DNA of 64,000 nucleotides from Dryobates pubescens. Taxonomy: Eukaryota > Chordata > Aves > Piciformes > Picidae. How positions within the stretch are numbered: the first letter of the stretch is position 1; each line of letters begins with the position of its first letter. A program made the position numbers and the translations under genes. Under the pieces are notes generated by a model. That model did not search any database and was not told the DNA's origin. It worked only from the letters and a program-made list of their open reading frames with translations. The stretch lies in NCBI RefSeq assembly GCF_014839835.1, contig NC_071646.1, positions 1,178,001 to 1,242,000 of the forward strand. The letters are read 5' to 3'. Below are positions 21,426-34,070 of this stretch, one piece after another.

Positions 21426-21944
21426 GGCTGCAGATGTTCACCATTTGGGGATGAATCTCCTCCTTGGCCACGCTGCAGCCTGGCACCCGCCCTGGCAGCA
21501 CGGTGCTGTCCTTCTGGGTGATGCTGGTGCAGCTGGCAGCTGTTGCAGGGGCGATGCCCCCAACCCCAGGGCAGCTGCTGTGCCCTCCAGAGCCGCCTGT
21601 GCTTGGCTGTGGCTCAGCTCCAGCCTTGTCCCTCCATGGCAGGCAGGCTGGTGGGCACGACCGGGGGAGGGCAGCTCCTGGGAAGGCTCCTGACAGCTGA
21701 TTCCCCGGTGCTGGCAGCTCAGCACAGCCTCCTGACTGCTCCTGCTTCCATCAAAATAAATGTGAGAGATTAAAGTATCAGAGCTGAGCTCCCCAGGCAG
21801 GCAGAGCAACACAGAGATGTTTACTTTCCAGCCCTCAGCTATGTCCTGATTGTGAAAGCTTGGTGCTGGCAGCACTCAACCAGCCCTGGGGCACATGGGG
21901 ATAGGACAAATGCCTCTGGGCAGATCCTGCCCCTGCCCAGCTCC

Positions 21945-22215
21945 TCAGGGAGAGGCTGAAGGGTGAGGTGGCCACAGCAGGGACAAAGAAAGGCACCCAG
22001 GAGGTTCCACCTCAGCATGAGGAGAAACTTCTTTGGAGTGAGGCTGCTGGAGGCCTGGAGCAGGTTGCCCAGAGAGGCTGTGGAGAGCTTCCAACCCCCT
22101 CCTGGATGTGTTCCTGGGTGCCCTGCCCTGGGTGCCCCTGCTCTGGCAGGGAGATTGGACTGGATGCTCTCCAGAGGTCCCTTCCAACCCCTACCATGCT
22201 GTGGTTCTATGATGC
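21945..22215 (+). mobile_element. CR1 LINE 3' fragment, GGAGTGAGGCTGCTGGAGGC subfamily
   Basis: Forward CR1 copy with CTTCTTTGGAGTGAGGCTGC, GTTGCCCAGAGAGGCTGTGG and GGTCCCTTCCAACCCCTACC. It shares diagnostic sequence with the copies at 42778, 56372 and (reversed) 60275. Confidence 0.93.
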
Positions 22216-23189
22216 AGAAATGAGATGAGGCTGAGGTCTTGCTTTGACAGCCTCCCAGAGCTTCCTTTTGGAGGCTGAGGGCCACCAGAAGAAACTGCCC
22301 TGGGGCATGGAGCTGTGATGGTTTGAGAGGGGAGGGGAGGGCAGCAGGGGGCTGCCAGCACAGCAGACTGAGCTCTGACACATCAAAGGCAGGCACAGCA
22401 ACACCCAGAGCTGGTGCTGCCTCCCAACACCCAGCCCCTGAGCAGTGTCTTGGGTCCTGCCAGGTGTGGGGTGGGAAGCAGCTGAAACCACTGAGCGCTC
22501 ATCAGGCAGGGAGTTATCAAATGCCCTGAGCTGCCAGCAGCAGCTCAGTGACTCCTGGGGGGAGGAATGAGCGTCTGCAGCTTCAGCCAGTGGAAGGAGA
22601 GAGGGTTTCAGGCCCGGGGGAGCTGCCGAAGCAGCAGGAGGGGAGCCAGGGGAGCTCAAGCTCTCCACACCATGCTGGGAGCTGTGGATGGCCGGAGCCA
22701 CAGCGAGCTGCACCAGGTGAGGGCTGGAGCCTGGCTCAGAGGCTCTTAAGCCAGGCCCAGCAGATGTTTGGGATTTGTGGGCTGTTTGTGTCCCCCTCTG
22801 AGGGTTTTCAGGGCTCTGCAAGTCAGAGAAGATGGAAAGTGCAGGGCCAGTGGTGGCCCAGGGGGAGCAGCTGTGTTTACCGGGCTCGGGGAGCGCTGTG
22901 CATGAAGGGAGGAAATAACAGATGCAGCAAGTCCTTGGAGGATGCAGAGCTGGGAGGCTTTGCACATACCAGAAAGGACAGAGAGAGGTTAGGAAAGTCA
23001 GCAGGAAGCACAAAAGGCCCAGCTTGGAAGAGGCAAAGCAAATCCATCTGGAGGGGACTGGCAGCAGCAGCTCAGGGATGCTGTGAGGGCTTTGGGGCAG
23101 CAGCTCTGGGGCAGGCAGTCAGGAGGTGCCTGCTCTGGGGTCCCTCTCTTTTGGGAAGGGGCTGGGGGGGGCCTCTGTCAGCTTTAACC
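22216..23189. other. Intergenic, no gene seen
   Basis: Nothing recognised on either strand beyond GC-rich open frames. Confidence 0.5.
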
Positions 23190-23310
23190 ACCCCACACTG
23201 TCCAAGCAGTTCAATGACTCCAGACATGGAGGCTCCACCACCTCCCTGGGCAGCCTCCTCCAGGGCTCCACCACCCTCAACACAACGAAGTTCCTCCTCA
23301 TGTTTAGATC
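23190..23310 (-). mobile_element. CR1 LINE fragment
   Basis: Reverse CR1 piece with CTCCACCACCTCCCTGGGCA and GTTCCTCCTCATGTTTAGAT. Confidence 0.75.
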
Positions 23311-23504
23311 ACCTGAGCGTGGCCAGAGCCCCCCCAGTCCCTCCTGCTGCTCTGTGAGAGCTGAGGCCATGCTGCTGCTGGGGATGCTTAAACATTCCTG
23401 GACCTCCTCCATCCCTTTCGACAGCTCCCAGGGAAGCATCCCCTCGCCGTGGGGCAGCCTGCTGCTCACCCAGGGGCAGTGGGGAAGCTTCCTGCAGCAG
23501 GAGG

Positions 23505-24245
23505 ATTAAAGGCAGATTGATTGTGCCTTAATAGCTCCTGCCACAACCCCCCCCCCCCTTCAAAAGCTGTTTGAGGAACCCCGGCGTTCCCAGAGCTCCT
23601 CTTGCTTATTAAACAACCTAATGAAGTGATTTGATTAAACGCAGGGAAGTCTTTCAGCCTGCCCTGGTGCTTTGGAGCAACCTGGGATTATTGGAGCTGT
23701 TAGTTAGGAGGTGCCACGCTTGAAGATGCTCCTCGTTAGCTCCGGCTGCGCCCTGCTGCCGCCGCTGACTAATTGCCGCAGGTCGCTGCTCTGTCTCCGG
23801 CAGCGCAGGAGAGCTCCGGGCGCCTGCCCCCACCCCGGCCAGGGCTCCCGGCTGGGGAGGAGAAAGGTTCTGCCCCGCTGCCTCGCAAGGCTCACAGCTC
23901 CCCGGGAGGGTCTGAGTGGCTGTGGGAAGGCAGATCCAGAGCCGGGGGCAGGATTGCTCCCGCGGCGAAGCTGCCGGCTGGGGCTGAGCTGCAGCCCCGG
24001 GCGGCGAGGGGGAGGCAGGGGACGGCCGAGAGGGAGGGGTGGGCGGCCCGGGGAGAGGGAGGAGGAGATGAAAGCAGTGGGGAGAAGGTTCTGGCGCTGA
24101 CCCCCCCTGGCAGGACCTAGCACCCGGCTGGTGTGGGCAGCTGCTGCCGGGGGCTCCTTCCGCGCCCATCATTAACTGCAGCGGCCGAAACCAGCGCCGG
24201 GGAAGGGAGGAGAGCGGAGCCCAGGCTGTGGAGGGAGAGTGGGAA
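23505..24245. promoter_or_regulatory. AT-rich island followed by CpG-rich block, candidate regulatory region
   Basis: 23505-23720 holds several AT-rich homeodomain-like strings (GCCTTAATAGC, TTATTAAACAACCTAATG, GATTTGATTAAACGC) interrupted by a poly-C run. It is followed by a CpG-rich block to about 24245 with TGACTAATTGCCGC and CATCATTAACTGCAGC. No repeats were seen. It looks like conserved single-copy DNA; activity is inferred. Confidence 0.35.
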
Positions 24246-26236
24246 GGAGCAGCATGAGTAACAGACAGGAGAAGAGAGGAGGCAATGTGACCTCTGCAGA
24301 TACACGAATTACTCAGCTCCTTCTGGCGGCATCAGAGATTTTCTGACTCACCAGCCTGGGGATTTAACCCCTGGCTCTCGGGCTGGGCTGGCAGACCTCT
24401 GCCAGGATGCAGGGAGGTGGCTGCCACGGCTCCCTCCCCGTGCAGGAGCCTGGCAGGGGGCTGCCAGGCATCCCCCATCCTCTTCAGGGTGAGGAAGGCT
24501 CCCCCTGGGCTTTGGGGGAGCATGGAGGGTTTGCACAGGGACCCCAGGACTGAGCAGAGGGGTGAGGATGGGGGTAGAGGGATGAAGTCCACCTCTTCCA
24601 GCTCCCTGCACTCCTGGCTCTCAGACCCTGCAATGCAGCTTGTTTGCCCCCTCCCCTCTCTCTCTTCAGAGCCTTGGGAGCCACCTGGAGCTGGCAGGGT
24701 CCCGGGGGGGGTGGGGGTGTGACTGAGCAGCCACAGGGGGGATCTGCCTTGCCAGGCTGTCCATGCAGAGCTCCACAAAGCCCTCCTTGGTTTAGCTCAG
24801 CTTTGCCTTCCACCTCCCTGGCCCTGCTGGGGATGGAGGGCTTGGGTCCAGCCTCCAGACAGCTCCTGGCCTCCCCTGCTCCCCATCTCTGAAGGGGTTA
24901 AACCCTCCCAGCTCAGGGCTGTTGTTCCTTTGCACTGGTCTGGGGGAATAATTGGAACCAGGCTGCTGCTGCTGGGCAGAGCTGCTCCACTGGAGAACTT
25001 CTGAGCTGCTTCATCCCTCATGGAACCTGGCCTGAGAAAAGAGGGAAAGATGCTGATGGGCAGCAGGTTCTGTCACCCTGTCCTGAGAGCAGGAAGGGCA
25101 GGCCTGGAGGGAGAGGAAACTTTCTGCTGCCTCTCACCCCAAATCACCTGGAAAAACAGGAAGAGGAGAAAGAGATTCCAGCAGAGGAGGGAAGGCAGCT
25201 GCAGGAGGCAACCTAAAGCCTGTGCCCATGGAGCTGTGCCTGGGAAGGGCTGGGAGCAAGTGGGGAGAGCGAAAGGCTGATAAGGGATGGAGCTGGGCTA
25301 GGAGGAGCTTGATTTATTTGGTGTTCCCTTTGCTTCCAGCTCTCTCCTCGTGGTTTGCCTTGAACCTTGTGCAAGGCCTGGGGCCAGAAGCAGACTGGCA
25401 GCAAAGCCAAGCCTGCAGCTTGAGCTGGGCTCTGCTTGCTGATGGCTGGGGAGGGGGAGGCTCTGTTTGAACCAAGCTGGGATTTCCAGTGTGAGGTTCC
25501 CTGTGCTGCCAGGAGAGGCTGAAACCTCCTTCAGAGCAACCTCTCCTGGCTCATTGCTTTCCCCCTTCCCCCTCCCCTCCATTTCTGGGCCTTGGTTTGG
25601 GCTCTGTTTAAAGGCAGAGGAGACTGAGGGCAGTGGCTGGAGCTGGCCAGGGGCAGGGCTCTCAGTGTCACTGGAAAGGCCTCGAAGTTGGCTGCTTTGC
25701 TTTGCTTTGCTTTGCTTTGCCTTTCTTTTTTCCACTCCAAAATAATACCCAAACCAAAATAAGACTTTTCCTGTCAAACAGAACCAGTGGAACAACGGGG
25801 GGGAGGCAGGGGGGGGGAATTCATCTCTCCCTTTGGACTGGAAGGCAGCTGGGGAGGGGGTTGTGCTCTTGGTTTGCTTTCAGTGCAATCAAAATATTTC
25901 CCTCCTGTTCTTACCTTCCAGCAAAGCCTTCACTGGGAGCCTGAGCCCCAGCTCCCAGGGCTGTGCTTTCAGCCTGCACTTGGTGGCTTCTGCAGCACTC
26001 AGCTCCTCGGGGTGGGGGGGATGGATCTGTGCTGCTTGCTGGGGGGGGGTCTTGAGGTGCTGGCCAACCTCTGCCCCATGCTGAGGAAGGGGATAAGGGT
26101 GGGGGTGAGGTGAGGATGTCCCCCAGCTGCCTTTTACACCCTTTGCTGCTGGAGCTCTGCCAGCTCCTGCCCTCCAGATGGGGCTGGGGAAGCCTCAGTG
26201 CCCCAGCCCTGAGGGCAGCGCTCCTGGTGCTGCTGC
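24246..26236. other. Intergenic, no gene seen; (TTTGC)n at 25695-25722
   Basis: A TTTGC pentanucleotide run of about five units lies at 25695-25722. G runs lie near 25798-25818 and 26040-26048. No exon or CR1 was recognised. Confidence 0.5.
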
Positions 26237-26515
26237 TTCACAGGACAGCTCAGGTTGGAAGGGACCTCAGAGATCATCTGCTCCAAGCTCCTCACCATGG
26301 GCAGGGACAGCTCTCAGCTAGGCTCAGCTTGCTCAAGGCCTCATCCAAACCTGGCCCTGAGCACCCCCAGGGAGCAGCCTTCCACAGCCTCCCTGGGCAG
26401 CCTGTGCCAGAGTCTCACCTTCCTCACACTGCAGAACTTCTTCCTCAGCTCCACTCTAACCCTGCTCTCCCTCAGCTTCAAACCATCCCCCCTTGGCCTG
26501 TCTCAGACCCCCTAC
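26237..26515 (-). mobile_element. CR1 LINE 3' fragment
   Basis: Reverse CR1 copy with GTTGGAAGGGACCTCAGAGA, CTCAAGGCCTCATCCAAACC and CTCCCTGGGCAGCCTGTGCC. Confidence 0.94.
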
Positions 26516-27279
26516 TTCTACACAGGAGATGCTGAACCCCCCCCTTTCAGGGTGGAATTTGGTGCTGAGCTCCTCTTGTGAGGGGCTGGACAGATTCCTG
26601 CTCCATCCCTCTGCACACTGAGCTCTCTGCACAGCCCAGCCTCAAATAGTTGGGTGATGAAGTGGTCAGGAGCAGCCAGGGGGAGGGCTGGCTGATGAGG
26701 ACATGCTCTGGATGGTTCCCAGCTCTACTAAGCCTGGAGGTGATCCTGGGTTAATGACAGCCCTGCTCTTCTCCAGGGTGGAAGCAAAAGGTTTATAGGG
26801 AGAGGAGGAGGGTGTGAGGATACAGCCCTCCAAAGACTGCTCCTGGAAGGCCTTTGGATCCTGATGCTGCCTGTGGGGCTTTGCTGCTCAAGAGCTGAGC
26901 CCTGTGCAGAGCCCAGAGGGAGAGTTAACTCTGCCCTGTGTCCTGCTGCAGGGAGGGCAGAGGGCTGCCCTCACCCCCTGCTCCTGCCTGGCTGCTTGGG
27001 CAGGGCCAAGTGTGACAAGGAGGTCTCCCAGCGCAGGGAAAGGGCTGCTGGAAGGGAAGGGGAGAGCCCCACAGCAGGTGTGTGCTGGGGAGGGAGAAGA
27101 TCCTTTTCCCAGGGGATCTTTGTTCCTTGAAAGAGACTGAGAGCAGGGCATGGAGCAGCTCCTTCCAAGGGACAAAGGCTGCTGGGCAGAGCAGCTGGGT
27201 TTGGGGTTTGTGGTGAGAGCAGGGGAGGCAGAAGGAGCTGTGGAGCAGCTGCTGCTGCAGCCTGAGAGTGTCCAAGCAG

Positions 27280-27560
27280 AGTCACAGAATCCTTTTGGCT
27301 GGGGGAGACCTCCTGGTGGCTCTTCAGTGCTGCAAGGGCACAGCAGAGAGCTGGGGACAGGCTTCTGAGCAGGGCCTGTGGGGACAGGACAAGGGCTGGT
27401 GGTTTGACAGAGGGAGAGTGGAGGGAAGGGAGAAGTGTTTGACACTGAGGGTGGGCAGAGCCTGGCCCAGGCTGCCCAGGGAGCTGCCCCATGCCTGGCA
27501 CCAGTGCAGCTCAGGCTGGTTGGGGCTCTGAGCAACCTGCTCTGGTTGGGGCAGGGGCAG
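27280..27560 (+). mobile_element. CR1 LINE 3' fragment
   Basis: Forward, diverged CR1 copy with CCTGGTGGCTCTTCAGTGCT, GCCTGGCCCAGGCTGCCCAG and TCTGAGCAACCTGCTCTGGT. Same subfamily as 14430-14870. Confidence 0.85.
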
Positions 27561-28044
27561 CAGCTGGGGCCGAGGCAGGGCTGATGTCATGCGAGGAGCT
27601 CGGCCGCCTGGCTCCTGCCTGCCGAGAGGAAAAGTACTGGGCAGGGAGGAGGAGGCCAGGATGAAGGCCAAGCCCAGGCAGGACCAGACACCACTGAGGT
27701 GTTTCCATTGCAAACAGCAGCTCAGTGCTGTAGCCCAGACAGTGCAAGGGAGGTGATGGAGGCCCTTGGCTTGGGGCACTGCCTGTAGCAAGCCAGCAGC
27801 TGGGCATGGGGGGAACCCACTGCTCCCAGCCCTGCAGGGGCTCCCCGGGGGCACAGCCAGCCCCAGCCAGCGGTGCCAGGGCTGTGCCAGCCAGGAAGAG
27901 CAGAGCAGATGGCCACAGGATGGTTTGGTGACTTTCTTCTGCACCCTAAAGGTCTTTTGGATTGCCCAGGTCTCTGCCTTCTCTGTTTCCTGCCACTCCA
28001 TTGCCCCCCAGCAGAGCTGCAGCCTGTGCTCATGGCCCCGGGGG

Positions 28045-28195
28045 GGCTGTGGCTGTGCCCTCCCTGGGGGTGCCCAAGCCCAGGCTGGGTGAGACCTGGA
28101 GCAGCCTGTGCTGGTGGGAGGTGTCCCTGCCCGTGGCAGGAGGTTGGAGCTGGATGAGCTCTGAGGTCCAGTCCTACCCAAACCATTCTGTGGCT
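28045..28195 (+). mobile_element. CR1 LINE 3' end
   Basis: Short forward tail with CTGGTGGGAGGTGTCCCTGC and CTACCCAAACCATTCTGTGG. Confidence 0.9.
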
Positions 28196-28631
28196 AAATC
28201 TCTGCCAAAGCCTTGGCCACAGCAGCCTCTGGTGGTGCTGGGTGCCACTGGGTGCCACCAGCCAGTTGTGTGCTCAGCTCCCAGGCTTTGCTGTCCTGGT
28301 TTCCAGGGTGCTTCACTCAGAGCTCAGTCCCCTCCTTGTTCTTCTTCCAGCCACCACTGGCAGCTCCTCCCAGCCCTGAGCTGGCACCAGCAGCCCCTCC
28401 AGCACCCACAGGGGAAGCCTTGCCAGCCTGGCACCCACCAGCCCTGCTGGCAGCGTGCTCTGGAGCCTGACCCCTCTGCAAGGCAGGCAGCAGGATGCTG
28501 GGATGAGCAGATGGCCTCTGAGAGGGAGCAGAATTCCTGCAGGAGGGAGCTGCTTCCTAGGGAACAGCCCTGGGAGCCTCCCTGGGGAGCTTGGAATCAC
28601 TCAGCTGGTGTGAAATGTCAGCCCTGATGCT

Positions 28632-28772
28632 GAAGAGGTTAAGGCCAGGCTGGATGAGGCCCTGAGCAGCCTGGGCTGGTGGGAGGTGTCCCTGCCCATG
28701 GCAGGGGGGTGTGGAACTGGATGAGCTTTGAGGTCCCTTGCAACCCAAACCATTCCATGACTCCATTCCATG
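28632..28772 (+). mobile_element. CR1 LINE 3' end
   Basis: Short forward tail with AGGCCAGGCTGGATGAGGCC, CTGGTGGGAGGTGTCCCTGC and CAACCCAAACCATTCCATGA. Confidence 0.92.
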
Positions 28773-31700
28773 AGCAGAGGGACCAGGACCTTTCCTAGCA
28801 CCTCTGCACCATGCCAGGAGCTGCCCAGCTGGGGACCAACAGGAGGTTGCCTTCTCTGGGGGGTGCAAGAGGCCAGGCTGGGGGGTCCCTGGGCTTTGCT
28901 TCCTCCCGGCCTGGGGGCTCCAGCTCGGCAGAGGGGGCAGGGGGTTGTGCTGGGAGGGGTCCCCACCTCCCAGGGCCCCTTGGTGATGCTGTGGCCGTGA
29001 GCTGATGTGCTCAGCAGCCCTGGTCCTGCTGCCAAGGGCTAATGAGAGGCTGCTCAGCCCTGCAGGGGGAGAGAAAAATAGAAGAGAGGGTTTGGACTTC
29101 TCTGCCTTGGAGAAGGAGAGAATGAGCTGGGTGACTTAATCCCCCAGCAATGTGAGGCCTGATGCATTCTCTTTCCCCTCCCTGCACTTAAAGCAGCCAC
29201 AAGAGCAGTGCAGAGGGTGGGAGGTGGGGTAGGAGAGGGCTGGGGGCAAGCAGAGAGGGCTGGGGGGAGGGCTCAGTGGCACAGGGCTGGCTGGCAGCTG
29301 TCCCCTCCCCCCCTCCCCCCCTCCCCCCCATCACTGCCTGGGGACAAGGCTGAGCTGCTGTCACCCCCTCTGTGCCCCTGGGTGCCATCCTGGGCTGCCC
29401 AAGCCCCTCCCTCCACTCTGCCTTTTGCTTGGCAGGGTCCAAGCCCCATCCAGGCTGTCCCAGCAATGAGTTTGTTTGGTCTCAGCTTGCTCCTTCCTCG
29501 AGGGGCAGGGGGGGACCATGGCTTGCAGTTTGGCCTCGTTCCTGGGTGGGCTGTGGGGACTGGGGGAGGGGAGGGTGCAAACAACCCTGGGGGGGGGATG
29601 GGAGTGCTCTGGGGGAGTGTGCACCAAGCCCTCTGTGCCAAGGCTGCAAAGGAATCCAAACAAGAGCTCTGGGAGTATTCTGGGCTGCCTGAGCTGGCTC
29701 CATGGCTCTGCAAGCACAGAGCTCCTCCTGCCTCAGTTTCCTCTGCAGATGGTAGGGGATGCAGAGCCCTCATTTGTGCTCTCCTTGCACCCTCAGCTCA
29801 AACCAGGCTGGGGGCAGGACTGGCTCTGGGGGGCAGGACTGGCTCTGGGCAGTAGCCAGCAGGACCATCATGGCTGAGGCTGGCCCCTGGTGCCTGCTGG
29901 CTGTGGCTGGGAAGCTGTGGTGGGGCTGCTGTCCCTCTGCTGTGTCTGCACCAGGAGCCAGCACCCAGGGCAAGCAGCTCAGGGGAAGTTTCTCATTCCC
30001 TGACCCTTCCCTGGCTGCTGGCTGCAGCTCCTGGCCTGGGGCACCTGATGCATGAGGCTCTTCTCCAGGGCAGCTCTGTCTGTAGGTTTAATGACCAAAG
30101 CAGCAGCTGTGCTGCTTCCTTGCTTTCCCCTCTGCTATTCCTTTGAGCACCTGCCTGGGGCAGATGTCAGCTCTGTTCCTGGCTGCATTTCCCACTCTGG
30201 AGCAAGTGCAGCTTGCTCTTCCCAACCTGGCTCTGGCTCTATCCATCTGTGCTGCTTGAGGCTGCATGTCCTGGTCCAGAGGTGCTCTGTTCCCTGGGTC
30301 CAGCACTGTTAGGGGTGGGTGGAGAGGTCTGGCACCTTCCTGAGCCTGGGAGGAAGGAAGAGCTGTTTGTGAGGAGCATGTCTGCATGGAAGGGCTGCAG
30401 GCCACCTCCTGCTCCTCTCTCCTCCCTCCCTTGCTGAGTGCTGGGGTGACCAAAGTGACCCAAACAACCTCCCCAGGCAAGCACTGAGCTGGGCCTGCAG
30501 ATCTTGGTGCCTCTGGAGTGTTTGGGGCTGGGGGATGCTTCAAGCACCTTCCCCACGTCCCCCTGGCAGCCACACTCCTGGAGCAGCTTCCAGGGAGCTG
30601 GAGAGGTGGGAAGGGAGCAGACAAACTCTGCCCCGAGTGCAGCCAGGGGGAGGGGGAAGTGCAGCCTGCAGCACCTCAGGGAGGGGGGAGCAGGATCCAT
30701 GCATTACACAGAGCATACTTTTCCCCTTCCCTCACTTCCCCCTGCAGAGCTTAGCTGGGAGCCAAGTGCTTCTCCCAGGCCCGTGGTGACGCTCTCCCTG
30801 CTCTCCGGGCGTGAGGAGCCTGCTGTGAGCTCCCCCCGGGGTGGAGGGGGCTGCAGCCCAGGGCTGGGACGAGCAGGAGCCTGTCCCTGGCTCCTGGTGA
30901 GGTCTGGGGAAAGCTGAGGTGGATTTTCCAGGCTGGTGGCCACCCAGCAGCAGAGACACCACCCTGCGAGGCAGGGCCTGGGGGGGAGCCCCAGGAGAGC
31001 CTGAAGGGCAGCACTGCACCCTCCTGCCATGCCCCTGTGGAATGAGCCCATCCTGAGCTGCCAGCCCTCAGCTGGGGGGGCCTGGGGCTCCTTTGGGCCC
31101 TGCTCAGTGGCCACACCACCAGTGGCTGATGCTGGAGAGCAGGGCTGGGGTGTGAGGCTTTGCTGCCAGCCCCTGGGCTGTGTTTGGCACCAGGCACAGC
31201 TGCAGCTCAGGTCTCCTCCTGCCTATCAATGATCAATAATCCCCTTCCTTTATCAAATCTAGGAGGGCTTCAGCTGGAAGCTCTCTGAAGGGAGCTTCAG
31301 GATGTGGCCCTCAGGAAGCAGCACTGCAGTGTAAGTCCCTGTGTGGGAACAGCACTGAGCACTGCAGAGGCTCAGCTGGGGCTGGGGGGGCAGCAGGGGC
31401 AGCATCTCCCTCTGGCCAAACCAACCTCCTGAGCTGAGAAGTTCAGCCTGAGGAGCCCAGGCTGTGGTGTGGGGAAGGTGAACCTGGCCTGGGGACAGAA
31501 CTTTGCTTGGCTGTGGCTGAATCATGGAACTGTTGTGGATGGAAAAGATCTTGAAGGTCACTGAGAAGCTTCCTGCACTGCTTTGCTCTGCAAGATCCCC
31601 TTGGGGACAGCCTTGGGGCTGGCACTGGCAGCTCTCAGCATGCTGCCATGTCCCCTGGAGGCTGTGCTCCCTGCCTTGCCCTTGCCCAGGGGGAAGTGGG

Positions 31701-32002
31701 GATGCTGTGGCAGCCTGAGCTGCAAATGGTCACTGCTGGAATGTGAGGAGGTTCAGAGTGGGACCTTCTGCCAGGAGAAGGAGAAGCTGCTCTTAATCAT
31801 AGCTGGCATGGGCTGCTGGCAGGCATCAGCACCGTGCTGTGGTGCTTGAGGGGCCTGGGGATGGCTGGGGGAGGCTGGAGAGGCTGCAGGAGGCAGGTGT
31901 CACTGTTCTGATGCTTCCCAGCTGGAGCCAATGGAGCCACAGGAGGAGCTTTGCTCTGTGCTCTCTCCTCTGAGCTGTGTGGCTGCTGTCAGCTCCCTGC
32001 TG
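28773..32002. other. Intergenic, no gene seen
   Basis: GC-rich DNA. A small reverse CR1 end (GATGGAAAAGATCTTGAAGG) lies at about 31520-31565. An AT-rich patch with TATCAATGATCAATAATCCC lies at 31223-31242. No exon or RNA gene was recognised. Confidence 0.5.
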
Positions 32003-32067
32003 GCACGGCCAGAGTGGCCAGGGCACGGCCAGAGTGGCCAGGGCACGGCCAGAGTGGCCAGGGCACA
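32003..32067. repeat. 20-bp minisatellite, three perfect copies
   Basis: Three consecutive copies of GCACGGCCAGAGTGGCCAGG; each contains the palindrome TGGCCA. Confidence 0.93.
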
Positions 32068-32384
32068 ACTGGGTGCTGAAACCTCGCTGTTCCTGAGGGG
32101 CTCCAGGCCTGCTGGGGACCACATTCCTCCCTGTTGAGCCTCTTGATGCTGTCCCTCGAGCTGCCCTTGGTGGAGACAAGCTGCTCCTGCAGCCCTGGCT
32201 GTGCCTCCTGCTGCCTTCATGCTCAGACATTTCCTCTCCTACCTCAGCCAGACCAGAGTGGGGGTTCTGTTACAAACCTCTGCAGAGCAACCAGGCCAGG
32301 GCTGGGAAAGGGACAGACCCAGGGGACAACAGCAGCAGGGATCAGAGGAGCAGGGAATGGGAGGGGCTGGGAAGGACCTCTGGA

Positions 32385-32600
32385 GAGGATAGAATCATGG
32401 AGCTGTGTCTGCTGGGCAGGAGCTCCAAGCTCACCCAGTCCAACACCAACCCAACCCCACCATGGCCCCAGGGATGGGGACTCCACCACCTCCCTGGGCA
32501 GCCTGTGCCAATGCTTGGCCATCCTGGCAGCCAAGAAATTGTTCCTCATCTCCAGCCTAAAGCCTGGCCTGGATCTCATCCTGTCCCCCTTGACAGAGGA
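32385..32600 (-). mobile_element. CR1 LINE 3' fragment
   Basis: Reverse CR1 copy with AGCTCACCCAGTCCAACACC, CTCCACCACCTCCCTGGGCA and GTTCCTCATCTCCAGCCTAA. Confidence 0.88.
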
Positions 32601-33855
32601 GGCTCACCTGAGGGGTGTGGGGATGCTGCTAGAGCTCAGCAGCACTGAAACTGGGCTCACCCCAAGGCAGGGAAAGCCCTGGGAGCAGCTTTGCTCCATG
32701 GCCACCCTCCACCACTCCCAGGGCTTTGGGGCCAGACCCAGAGCAGGTGGTGCCCAGAGCCACCTCCCAGGCTGCAGCAGCACCCCAGAGGGTGGCTGTG
32801 AAACCTGGAGCCTGGAAGAAATCCCTGCAGGAGGAAAACTCAACAAGCAAAGTCCCCTGGCTGAGGGCAGGGCTCCTGCTCACCACGCTGGCTGCAGGCT
32901 TTCCTGCTGCCCAGCTCTGGGAGCTGCAGCAGAGGCTGCCCAGGTGAGTGAGCACAGGGTGGGGGGAGGGCTGGGAGAGGAACCTGTTCCATGGTGGAGT
33001 TGCCCCCTTCAGTGCCTCAGTTTCCCCCTTCTCCATGCCCAAGTGAGGAGAGAAAGCCAAACACAGACCTTGAAACAGACCCCTGGGGATCTGGGGAGTT
33101 CTGAGCAGTTTGTGGAGCAGCTGGCAGGGATCTGCAAGCAGCTTCTCCCCTCCCTATTGATTCTGAGCCCTCTCCAGCTGGCAAGCAGCAGTCTCCATCT
33201 CAGCCTTGCTTTCAAAGACCTGGAACACCGATGTGGTTGCTCTGTCCCTGGCCACTGCTCAGGCTACCTGCTGGCTTTCAGGCATCCCAGTGCCCCAGCT
33301 CAGTGCAGACCTCCCCCTCCCAGCAGCAGGCACCAGCAGCCCTCTGGTCTTGGGGGGCAGGGCACTGTGCTGGGGATGCTTGGACCTGGTGATCTCAAAA
33401 GGCTTTTCTGACCTAAATGGTTCTGGGATTTTATGGTTTAGGAGTTTGGAGCAAAGTGGGGGAGTCCAGTGGGGTGGGGGGAACAGGGAGGGGAGGCTCT
33501 GGTTTGTTCTGTTGGAAGCTGCTCTTGGTATCCACTGTCAGTGCAGGATTGGACCCTCCTGGATGGCTGCCAGGCTCTGGTGGGGTTTGGATTGGGGTTT
33601 TTAATGAGGCAGAGCAGCTCAGGTTTCCTGGCCCCTGCAGCAGATGGGCTTGGCTGGAGAGAGGATGGCTTGTGGTGGGGAAGAGGACCCCTGAACCCCT
33701 CAGCTCAGGGCTGCCTGTGAGGGGGAGGTCCCCACGGCCACTGTGCCCCCTGGGACTCCTCATTCACACCTGGGCTGTGAACATGCAGCAGGTCCCAGGC
33801 TGCCTCTAAGCTCCTGGGAGCAGAGATGTCCTCTCTGAGCATCCCCAACCATGGA
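32601..33855. other. Intergenic, no gene seen; CR1 end at 33375-33440
   Basis: A forward CR1 3' scrap with GGTGATCTCAAAAGGCTTTT and AAATGGTTCTGGGA lies at about 33375-33440. Nothing else was recognised. Confidence 0.5.
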
Positions 33856-34070
33856 GTGTCCCAGGGGTCCCTCAGCCCTGTCCCCTCTCTGCTCAGCAGT
33901 GTCCCAGGGGTCCCTCAGCCCTGTCCCCTCTCTGCTCAGCAGTGTCCCAGGGGTCCCTCAGCCCTGTCCCCTCTCTGCTCAGCAGTGTCCCAGGGGTCCC
34001 TCAGCCCTGTCCCCTCTCTGCTCAGCAGTGTCCCAGGGGTCCCTCAGCCCTGTCCCCTCTCTGCTCAGCA
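33856..34070. repeat. 43-bp minisatellite, five essentially perfect copies
   Basis: Exactly five units of 43 bp starting GTGTCCCAGGGGTCCCTCAG and ending CTCTCTGCTCAGCA. The lack of divergence points to recent expansion, and copy number may vary between individuals. It lies about 0.5 kb upstream of the candidate PRELP promoter. Confidence 0.96.

Noticed and set aside
33856-34070. Regular direct repeats resembling a CRISPR array
   Set aside because: Units are contiguous with no variable spacers and lie in vertebrate DNA; it is a minisatellite. The same applies to 61800-62149.
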